Source of the DNA: Limnoraphis robusta CS-951
Lineage (GTDB): Bacteria > Cyanobacteriota > Cyanobacteriia > Cyanobacteriales > Microcoleaceae
DNA length: 64,000 nucleotides
Reading direction: 5' to 3'
Assembly: GCF_000972705.2 (NCBI RefSeq)
Contig: NZ_LATL02000068.1
Location: forward strand, 1 to 64,000
Shown: positions 19,425 to 26,316 of the stretch, piece after piece
How positions within the stretch are numbered: position 1 is the first letter of the stretch
How the letters are laid out: each line of letters starts with the position of its first letter
Position numbers and translations under genes: made by a program
Notes under the pieces: generated by a model
What the model saw: only the letters and a program-made list of their open reading frames with translations
What the model was told of the DNA's origin: nothing
The model's database searches: none

Positions 19425-21560
19425 GTGCAGCTTAGACTCACTGTGAATCAACCTCTTAACTTACCTGAAGATCATCACAATTCGCTGGATTTAGATCAGG
19501 TTCTCGTGATTATCCCGGTTCTGAATGAAGAAGCCACAATTGCAATGGTTATTAAGTCCTTGAAACAGTTGAATTTAACTCAGATTCGAGTGGTTGATAA
19601 TGGCAGTATTGATAACAGTGTAGCAGAAGCGAAACAGGCTGGTGCAGAGGTTGTGATTGAACCTCAAGCGGGTTATGGTCGTGCTTGTTGGCGAGGACTC
19701 CAACAGCTTCCTTCTCACATTGAATGGATTCTATTTTGTGATGGCGATGGTAGCGATGATCTCAGCGAGTTATCCCTATTTTTTACGGATAAAACCACTG
19801 ATTTTCTTTTAGGAAACCGTCGGGCTACCTCTCAAGGACGGGCGGCGATGACTCCGGTTCAAAACTTTGGAAATGGACTGGCGACATTTCTGATTCATTT
19901 CGGTTGGGGTTATCGTTATTATGATTTAGGCCCCTTGCGATTAATTCGTCGTTCCGCTTTAGAATCTATTCAAATGCAAGATCGGGGCTTTGGTTGGACG
20001 GTAGAAATGCAAGCGAGGGCGGTAGAATTGGGTTTGACGATTCGGGAAATTCCGGTTAATTATCACCGTCGTCAAGGGGGAAGATCTAAAATTTCGGGGA
20101 CATTCTCAGGAAGTTTTAAAGCCGGAACAATTATTCTTACAACCCTGGGAAAATTATATCTTAAACATCTGTTTAAAAATGCAAATAATGAACAATTAAA
20201 AGTAAATACTCCGTTGATGACGGGCTTAAGTTCTCTACTGTTAATACTCGGTAGTATTTGGATTATTCCTCATGGAGACTTTCGCGAAGTTGGGGCGGTT
20301 CCTCAATTTTGGATTGGGATTATAATAATGAGTCTGGGGTTTATTTTCAGTTGGGGAATTGAACATATTTCTAGAATTTGGTTTTGGGCGATCGCAATTC
20401 TTTCTCGACTGTTATTATTACCGATGTATCCCGGTGATGATGTCTGGCGATATCTTTGGGAAGGCTACATTCAAAACCTCGGATTTAATCCCTATCTTTT
20501 GCCACCCAACGCACCCGAACTTATTCCCTATCATACCGCTTGGTGGTCACTAATTAATCATCTTGATCATGCGGCAATTTATCCCCCTTTAACTCAGTTA
20601 GGATTTCGGATATTAGCAGCCATTTCTCCTTCTGTTATTCTATTTCAACTAGCATTTATTGGCGCAGATTTAGCCATCTGTTGGCTTCTCAGTCGTCGGT
20701 TTGGCTATGCAAAAACACTGCTGTATGCTTGGAATCCTTTAATTATTTATTCATTTGCGGGAGGCGCTCACTATGATAGTTTGTTTATTCTTCCTTTAGT
20801 AGCAGGCTGTTTGATGTATGACTACAAAAACCGTAGTTGGAGTTCTGTTTTAATTGGGATTAGTATTGCCATAAAATGGATGTCTTTACCCCTTTTGGGT
20901 TTATTAGCTGGGTTACAGTTTCCTCGGTTTAAATCTGCTGTAATGGTTTTATTCTTAGGAAGTTTACCCTTTATCTTCAGTGCAATTTCTTTCTGTTCAA
21001 CTTCTGGCTGTCCTGTCATTCCCCTCGGTTCAAGTTTTGTGAATAATGGACGCAGTGCTGAATTTTTTCCCTTTCTTCTCCATTTAGTTTGGCAACCAGA
21101 AACTCAAACAAACTCCATTTATTTAATCCCGCTAACTTTAGCAATAATTGGGGGACTGTGGTACTTTAAGAATCAAAAATATAAGCTAACTTCCTGCTTA
21201 TCCTCTCCGTCTGAAAACTTCCTCTATCTCTCGGAATTTTATCTGATTTCTTTACTGATTTTCTCTCCTATTATTCATGCTTGGTACTTTACCTGGCTGG
21301 TTCCCTTTGCGGTTGTCAGCCGTAACTTAGGGACTCGTTTAGTGAGTATTTCAGCATTTGTTTATTTTATCTTACAACACCGTAAAGCATTAGGAGACTT
21401 GAGTTGGTACTTAACATTAAACGAACGACTTTTTATGTGGCTTCCTTTTGTTTTTGGCTGTTTGTGGATGGTGTTTAAACCTCATCTGTTCAAACAAAAT
21501 ACATCTATTCAATCCAAATCATCTCAATCCAATTTAACATCGACTCAAAACCATGAATAA
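19425..21560 (+). CDS. GT2 glycosyltransferase fused to a polytopic membrane glycosyltransferase
   Basis: A 711-residue two-part protein. Residues 25-240 are a DPM1-like GT2 domain: VLVIIPVLNEEATIAMVIKSL, VVDNGS, then DGDGSDD as the metal-binding acidic motif, and QARAVELGLTIREIPVNYHRR. Residues 265-690 contain about ten membrane segments, with an acidic luminal motif (YPGDDVWRYLWEG) characteristic of GT-C enzymes using polyprenyl-phosphate sugars. The pair suggests that one protein makes and uses a polyprenyl-P-hexose. The start is a GTG at 19425; a second GTG lies at 19443. Its 3' end overlaps the next gene by 8 bp, indicating an operon. Confidence 0.82.
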   Translation: MQLRLTVNQPLNLPEDHHNSLDLDQVLVIIPVLNEEATIAMVIKSLKQLNLTQIRVVDNGSIDNSVAEAKQAGAEVVIEPQAGYGRACWRGLQQLPSHIEWILFCDGDGSDDLSELSLFFTDKTTDFLLGNRRATSQGRAAMTPVQNFGNGLATFLIHFGWGYRYYDLGPLRLIRRSALESIQMQDRGFGWTVEMQARAVELGLTIREIPVNYHRRQGGRSKISGTFSGSFKAGTIILTTLGKLYLKHLFKNANNEQLKVNTPLMTGLSSLLLILGSIWIIPHGDFREVGAVPQFWIGIIIMSLGFIFSWGIEHISRIWFWAIAILSRLLLLPMYPGDDVWRYLWEGYIQNLGFNPYLLPPNAPELIPYHTAWWSLINHLDHAAIYPPLTQLGFRILAAISPSVILFQLAFIGADLAICWLLSRRFGYAKTLLYAWNPLIIYSFAGGAHYDSLFILPLVAGCLMYDYKNRSWSSVLIGISIAIKWMSLPLLGLLAGLQFPRFKSAVMVLFLGSLPFIFSAISFCSTSGCPVIPLGSSFVNNGRSAEFFPFLLHLVWQPETQTNSIYLIPLTLAIIGGLWYFKNQKYKLTSCLSSPSENFLYLSEFYLISLLIFSPIIHAWYFTWLVPFAVVSRNLGTRLVSISAFVYFILQHRKALGDLSWYLTLNERLFMWLPFVFGCLWMVFKPHLFKQNTSIQSKSSQSNLTSTQNHE

Positions 21561-22401
21561 CTTTAAAGCTTTAACTCTACTCATTCCAGTCCTCTTTTTA
21601 ATCTCCAGTTGTGCGACTGAAACCACACCGTTAAATCTCAACAGTGAAAACTCAACCGAGTCTAACGTAACTTTAGCTGCAACTGAACCCTTTAGTTATC
21701 AAAATTATCAACAAATTCTCTCTACCTATGTCGATGAGAATGGAAATGTTAACTACAAAGCATTAAAAGAAAATCGTCAAAATTTGGATAAATTTAATGC
21801 GTCTTTAGCGACTCTTTCTCCCCAAAGCTTTGAAAACTGGACAGAAAAAGAAAAAATTGCGTTTTGGATTAATGCTTATAACTCATTAACTTTACTAGCT
21901 ATTATTGAAAACTATCCTACGAAAAGTATTCGTGACATTCCAGGAGTTTGGACAAAACTTCAGTTTAACGTCATGGGAAAAGAGGTGACATTAGACGAAA
22001 TTGAACATAAAATATTGCGCGTCCAATTTAACGAACCCCGCATACACATGGGATTAGTTTGTGCTTCTATTGGTTGTCCGTTATTACTTCAAGAACCCTA
22101 CACCGGAGACAAACTAGACGAACAACTCGACGAACAAACCCGTAAATTTATCGCTCTCAACCAAAATTTTCAAATCGACAAACAAAACAATCAAGTTTAC
22201 CTTTCCTCTATCTTTAAATGGTTTGGTGAAGATTTTATCCCGAGTTTCAAGGCTCAAGACAAGTTTACTGGAAGCGATAAAGAACGTGCTGTTTTAAACT
22301 TTGTCAGTCAATATCTAGAGGAATCAGAAAACAAGTATTTAATCAACGGCAAATATCAAATTAAATACCTTGATTATGACTGGTCACTCAATGATAAATA
22401 A
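21553..22401 (+). CDS. DUF547 lipoprotein
   Basis: A 282-residue protein. The N-terminus is a lipoprotein signal with lipobox LISSC, giving a lipidated Cys near residue 19. The body is the DUF547 domain: VDENGNVNYKALK, EKIAFWINAYNSLTLLAIIENYP, and HMGLVCASIGCPLL, with two Cys that may be catalytic or structural. DUF547 proteins have a transglutaminase- or thiol-protease-like fold, with no proven reaction known to me. It overlaps the GT fusion gene by 8 bp and is co-expressed with it, suggesting an envelope function. Confidence 0.88.
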   Translation: MNNFKALTLLIPVLFLISSCATETTPLNLNSENSTESNVTLAATEPFSYQNYQQILSTYVDENGNVNYKALKENRQNLDKFNASLATLSPQSFENWTEKEKIAFWINAYNSLTLLAIIENYPTKSIRDIPGVWTKLQFNVMGKEVTLDEIEHKILRVQFNEPRIHMGLVCASIGCPLLLQEPYTGDKLDEQLDEQTRKFIALNQNFQIDKQNNQVYLSSIFKWFGEDFIPSFKAQDKFTGSDKERAVLNFVSQYLEESENKYLINGKYQIKYLDYDWSLNDK

Positions 22402-22457
22402 ACACTGTAGGTTAGGTTGAACGACCATTAAACTTAGTTTAGATTTGATAGATTTTG

Positions 22458-22522
22458 GTAGGGTACATCAGATTAGAAAGTTAATCATAGGCTAATTTAT
22501 TCTATTTTCTGATGCACCCTAC
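22458..22522. repeat. 65-bp imperfect palindromic element between convergent genes
   Basis: Ends GTAGGGTACATCAG and CTGATGCACCCTAC are inverted repeats with one mismatch, around a 37-bp AT-rich centre. It lies between the convergent DUF547 and DJ-1/PfpI genes, where it could act as a two-way transcription stop. GTAGGGTGCATCAG ends are reminiscent of small mobile palindromes (MITE-like) in cyanobacteria. Confidence 0.75.
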
Positions 22523-22536
22523 ATGAAGTCAAATCA

Positions 22537-23136
22537 TTACACAGTTGTTAATTCTCGATGTTCTATTTTTGTGCCTAATACTTTCAGAAATTCCGCCAAC
22601 CAACGGGGATGAGCCGGCCATGCAGGTGCGGTAACTAAATTACCATCAACAATTGCTTCATCCACTGGAATCTCAACATATTCTCCGCCTGCTAATTTGA
22701 CATCAGGACTACAAGCCGGATAAGCTGAACAACGTTTTCCTTGAATGACATTGGCTGCGGCTAACAGTTGAGCGCCATGACAAATTGCTGCAATCGGTTT
22801 ATTTTTATTGGCAAAATGTTGTACCATTTCTATTACTTGTTGATTGAGGCGAATATATTCGGGGGCGCGTCCACCCGGAATCACCAAAGCATCGTAATTC
22901 TCAACATTAATTTGATCAAAAGTTGCGTTTAATGTGAAGTTATGACCCGGTTTTTCGCTGTAGGTTTGATCCCCTTCAAAGTCGTGAACTGCTGTCCGAA
23001 CCGTTTCCCCTTCTTTCTTCTTGGGACAAACCGCATGAACTGTATGACCGACCATCTGTAACGCCTGGAAGGGAACCATACACTCGTAGTCTTCAACGAA
23101 GTCACCGACTAGCATTAAAATTTGTTTTCCAGCCAT
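22537..23136 (-). CDS. DJ-1/PfpI family protein
   Basis: A 199-residue cytosolic protein with the glutamine-amidotransferase-like fold. The nucleophile elbow is [10 protein letters not shown], with Cys near residue 119 and His next to it, as in PfpI-type enzymes. An earlier ALVIPGG supplies the oxyanion region, and a Glu near residue 15 (GDFVEDYE) matches the acidic partner of the Cys. The family includes deglycases, glyoxalase III-like enzymes, chaperones and proteases, so the exact substrate is open. It is transcribed alone, divergent from the IMS-domain gene. Confidence 0.9.
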   Translation of the reverse strand: MAGKQILMLVGDFVEDYECMVPFQALQMVGHTVHAVCPKKKEGETVRTAVHDFEGDQTYSEKPGHNFTLNATFDQINVENYDALVIPGGRAPEYIRLNQQVIEMVQHFANKNKPIAAICHGAQLLAAANVIQGKRCSAYPACSPDVKLAGGEYVEIPVDEAIVDGNLVTAPAWPAHPRWLAEFLKVLGTKIEHRELTTV

Positions 23137-23260
23137 GTTAAACCTCTACAATCTAGGGCTGATTTATTCTTAGCATGAATTGCCGAAATTTGTCGTGGGG
23201 ATTTGTAGTAAACTTTAACTGGTTTTCAGCTTGGGAATGACTACTGATTGGTGAAAAGCG

Positions 23261-23773
23261 ATGAAACTGAGAATTTTAACCCTAACCTTGTTGCTACCGT
23301 TGGCTTGGACTGAACCGATTGTTGCCGAAATTTCACCGATGCAACAACCGGATGATTCTACCCCCCAAAACTCGATTTTAATTGCTCAAAATCCCTCTCT
23401 AAGTTTGGGAGGAGCGGCAGATTTAGTGAGTCGATGGTTAGAGGCAAAATCCCGCATTTTTGCTCCCCCTTTTGACCGTAGAACTTTAGAACAATTTACC
23501 ACAGGCGCATTGTATCGAGACACGTTAAAAGCGATTAATTTTTTGATCACAAATGATGGTTATTATGAATATGGTGTACAGAAACTAGAAACAGTAGAAC
23601 AGTTTGCTGTATCTGGAAACAAAGCAACTCTTGAAGTTCAAGTTACTGAAGATACAACCTTTTATCAGAATGGGAAAGTTCAAGATAGTAGCTTTAATAC
23701 AAAGCGCATCCGCTATAAATTAGAGTGTTGGGATGGAATTTGGAAGATCGCTGATTTTCAAGTCATTAACTAA
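23261..23773 (+). CDS. exported IMS-domain (ARC6-like, DUF4101) protein
   Basis: A 170-residue protein with an N-terminal signal peptide (MKLRILTLTLLLPLAWTEPIVAE). After a short linker, the ARC6-like IMS domain spans about residues 50-170: AADLVSRWLEAKSRIFAPPFD, LYRDTLKAINFLITNDGYYEYG, ATLEVQVTEDTTFYQNGK and IWKIADFQV. The same domain forms the intermembrane part of the chloroplast division protein ARC6 (Ftn2 in cyanobacteria), but stand-alone secreted forms have no known role. There is no J-domain, so this is not Ftn2. Confidence 0.82.
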   Translation: MKLRILTLTLLLPLAWTEPIVAEISPMQQPDDSTPQNSILIAQNPSLSLGGAADLVSRWLEAKSRIFAPPFDRRTLEQFTTGALYRDTLKAINFLITNDGYYEYGVQKLETVEQFAVSGNKATLEVQVTEDTTFYQNGKVQDSSFNTKRIRYKLECWDGIWKIADFQVIN

Positions 23774-23983
23774 AGTCAGTTTTCCAACTACTTTTTGGGG
23801 TGCTTTGAATGGAAAATAAGACGATATCTTGAGCCATTCCATATTTTTGGCTTGATTGTAGATGTTTGATCAGCTTAAATATTATTGATTGTTATTGGGA
23901 AGATCTCTAGCTTCAATCTTTTGTGGCTAAACTGCTGTTTGGTACCGATTTCCAGTTTAGAGATCGTTCCCGCTAGAGGTTAG

Positions 23984-24085
23984 ATACGAGATGAACAGGG
24001 AAATGTTATTCTTGTGGGTTATAACCCCAATCAAACCGAAGTTCATCGACAAATTAACACTCAATTTCTGCAATTTAAACCTTAA
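23984..24085 (+). pseudogene. short C-terminal relic of an unidentified gene
   Basis: In the 335-bp gap between the IMS gene and zorC, one frame reads DEQGNVILVGYNPNQTEVHR and continues QINTQFLQFKP to a TAA at 24083. It has coding-like composition but is preceded at once by a TAG and has no start of its own. It looks like the tail of a lost gene whose front was removed when this region was rearranged. The parent family is not recognised. The rest of the gap (23774-23983) shows nothing I can name. Confidence 0.35.
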
Positions 24086-24108
24086 TACTATCTAATAGTA
24101 TCTCACAA

Positions 24109-24453
24109 TTACGCTAACGTTTTCAAGTCTTTTTGCCACTGTTTTAACTGTAAATCTCGTTCTTTTTGTTTATTGGGTTCGGGGGGGCGCAGTCCTGTTT
24201 TCCGGTCATATTTCCCATAGTATTGCAACATTCCTTGAAAACATTGAACATCTGCATTCGGATAAATTTTCTTTGCGGCTAACCACCTTTCACAGGAACT
24301 TTGCCAAAAAACAACATGATCGTGAATGTCACCCCCTAGTTTTCGCAGGTGTTGAATCGTCGGTTGTTTTAAGTTAAAAAGCACTCGTTCATGTTCTTTA
24401 TTTTTAGGAATTAACCGAGCTTCACAGCCAACTCCCTGCAAAAATTCTATCAC
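24109..24453 (-). CDS. zorC: C-terminal part of a ZorC-like EH-signature protein, separated by a frameshift
   Basis: A 114-residue ORF opening at a GTG inside the 3' end of the upstream ORF (32-bp overlap). Read back through the overlap, this frame gives YFVIEFLQGVGCEARLI, which continues naturally from the LDFG at the end of the other frame. It then carries LRKLGGDIHDHVVFWQ and SCERWLAAKKIYP, consistent with the conserved His/Trp end of the EH-signature domain found in ZorC. I therefore treat it as the displaced tail of zorC, not an independent gene. One extra base, or two missing, near 24460 would explain the split. It is the last recognisable part of the zor operon; no zorD follows. Confidence 0.55.
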   Translation of the reverse strand: MIEFLQGVGCEARLIPKNKEHERVLFNLKQPTIQHLRKLGGDIHDHVVFWQSSCERWLAAKKIYPNADVQCFQGMLQYYGKYDRKTGLRPPEPNKQKERDLQLKQWQKDLKTLA

Positions 24454-25576
24454 AAAATATCCCGAAATCTAAGATGATCACTTCAGTTTCGTTGGGACAG
24501 GTTTTGAAAATATCACAAGATAAATCACCCCGTTGATAACCCAGGCGATCAAAAGAACTTTGGGGTAAGAGTAGACGAACTCGCCGAATACTGTCACTAT
24601 AATTTCCCCAAAAATTCTGTCGTTCTTCTAACTGTTTTCTGTCAAATTCTGTCGGTTGTAAAAATCTTAAAATTAAGTCAATCAATCTCTGAATATAATG
24701 ATAATTCAGCGCACCGATCCAACGGTTGAGACTATTTTGAGCGGGTTCAGACAGTTGATCGAGTTGAGTTGAATATTCATCTTTTAGCCATTCAATCAAC
24801 TTGGGACGGTGATTTTTTAAAACGTCATCTGAAATTTGTGTGAGTAATATTTCAACAGTTGCAAGTTTTTGTTGAGGCGACATCTGTTGGAGACATCGCA
24901 GCATCCATTCCACACCCGAACGATCAGAAACATTATTTTTAACAAAAATTTGACCCACACAATTCAGCGTGAGTTCAATGACAGGAAGGGAAACAGGTAA
25001 TTGCGCTTTTTCAAGGAGTTCTTGAGGTGTTTTTCCATATTTCCAGCTTAAGTTTGCGATCTCATAATCAATTTCACCTTGAGAAATGGTTTTGAGGATT
25101 TGTATGGATAAAGCATCTCCAGACGTCGCAGTTAAACTCCAGTCTAGAAATGCTGTAATTAAACTTTCAGCAATCACTGGAAACGGGATATTTTGTGATG
25201 TTACTAACTCTTTTTTGCTTTGGTAATAAAGTCCAATTCGCCAAAAAAGTAGCTGTTTTAACCAATCTGCTAACAAGAAATCTTCACTAATCCCTTGCCA
25301 AATAATTTGTGATATTTTTTTACTTTTTTCTGGATACTCATGTTCCCATTGAGTTTGTATCCAGAGATAATAAATCCATTCTATTTTTGTGAGTTTATCT
25401 ATATTTTGACTTTCTAGATCAGCAATAATCTCATCTATAAAACGAAGTAATGAAGTTTCAAAACGAGGTAAATTCAGAGAAAATTTAGGTGAAATTTTAC
25501 TCACTAAATGCAGTTTATTCGGGGTTTCATCAGGTTGATTTGATGGAATTTTGATGGAGCTAAATTCAACAGTCAT
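24422..25576 (-). CDS. zorC: ZorC-like EH-signature protein, N-terminal part, frameshifted
   Basis: A 384-residue ORF, 15 bp after zorB. It is helical and Leu-rich; the C-terminal part has RQNFWGNYSDSIRRVRLLL, matching the arginine/tryptophan entry of the EH-signature domain. It then goes off-frame after VIILDFG, ending in a short unrelated tail (CDRIFAGSWL). Restoring the frame would give about 490 residues, near the roughly 560 of type I ZorC. Type I Zorya uses ZorC together with the ZorD helicase-nuclease as cytosolic effectors of the ZorAB membrane motor. Whether this strain makes functional ZorC is doubtful unless the shift is a sequencing error. Confidence 0.62.
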   Translation of the reverse strand: MTVEFSSIKIPSNQPDETPNKLHLVSKISPKFSLNLPRFETSLLRFIDEIIADLESQNIDKLTKIEWIYYLWIQTQWEHEYPEKSKKISQIIWQGISEDFLLADWLKQLLFWRIGLYYQSKKELVTSQNIPFPVIAESLITAFLDWSLTATSGDALSIQILKTISQGEIDYEIANLSWKYGKTPQELLEKAQLPVSLPVIELTLNCVGQIFVKNNVSDRSGVEWMLRCLQQMSPQQKLATVEILLTQISDDVLKNHRPKLIEWLKDEYSTQLDQLSEPAQNSLNRWIGALNYHYIQRLIDLILRFLQPTEFDRKQLEERQNFWGNYSDSIRRVRLLLPQSSFDRLGYQRGDLSCDIFKTCPNETEVIILDFGIFCDRIFAGSWL

Positions 25577-25591
25577 CGATTTATTTCCTTT

Positions 25592-26308
25592 TTACTTTGA
25601 ATCCAGACTTAAACTCTCACGACGGAATTGAAAACGGAACGTCACTTTGCGATCGCCTGAATTATCTTGAGTTTGATCAGCATCAATTTCCCCCCGACCT
25701 GAAACTAAAATTTTATTTTGAAATTGTGGTTTTTGAGTAAAAGATAGCTCATTCGATAAGATATAATTAGAAACAGCTAAAGCACGCTCTAAACTCAATT
25801 GCATATTGCGAGTTGGAGTTCCGGCTGAACTGGTATGACCTTCGATAATAATCCGAGCAATTTGTTCAGAAAATTCAGAATTAGAAAAAACTACCTCGCT
25901 ATAAACTGGGATAAATGCTTTTAAAAACTCTTTTCCTTCTGCTTTCAGTACCGAACTATTATCATCAAATAAAATGCGATCGCGAATACTCACATCTCCC
26001 GTCGCTGGATCAACTGTAAAAGTATCTTCAGTTCCAACTTTCCCTTCTAGCGCATTAATAATAATCTGCGGTAAGGCTTTAAACGCCTGTTGATATTGTT
26101 CTAACTCTTTTGAAAGTTTTTCGACCTGAGCCATTTTTTCATCAAGCTTTTTTACATAATCATTCAGTTGAACTTGTACAGTAATAAACAATAGCGCAAA
26201 AAACAGTAGCAAACCTGACATTAAATCCCCAATTGATAGCCAAACACTAGAATCTTGGTTATCTTCTAAATCTTCATTGGTTTCAAAATCAAAGCGATTG
26301 ATGTTCAT
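25592..26308 (-). CDS. zorB: ZorB-like motor stator protein with OmpA/MotB domain
   Basis: A 238-residue protein. One membrane helix (about residues 24-48) contains Asp28 in the SIGDLMSGLLLFFALLF segment, the position of the proton-binding Asp of MotB-type stators. A short coiled coil follows, then an OmpA-like peptidoglycan-binding domain with IRDRILFDDNSSVL, IIIEGHTSSAG and LSLERALAVSNYIL. With ZorA it should form a ZorA5-ZorB2-type ion-driven complex in the inner membrane that senses phage at the cell wall. It lies 8 bp after zorA and 15 bp before zorC. A flagellar motB is unlikely in a cyanobacterium, and ExbD or TolR would lack the OmpA domain. Confidence 0.82.
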   Translation of the reverse strand: MNINRFDFETNEDLEDNQDSSVWLSIGDLMSGLLLFFALLFITVQVQLNDYVKKLDEKMAQVEKLSKELEQYQQAFKALPQIIINALEGKVGTEDTFTVDPATGDVSIRDRILFDDNSSVLKAEGKEFLKAFIPVYSEVVFSNSEFSEQIARIIIEGHTSSAGTPTRNMQLSLERALAVSNYILSNELSFTQKPQFQNKILVSGRGEIDADQTQDNSGDRKVTFRFQFRRESLSLDSK

Positions 26309-26316
26309 TTTTAAAA

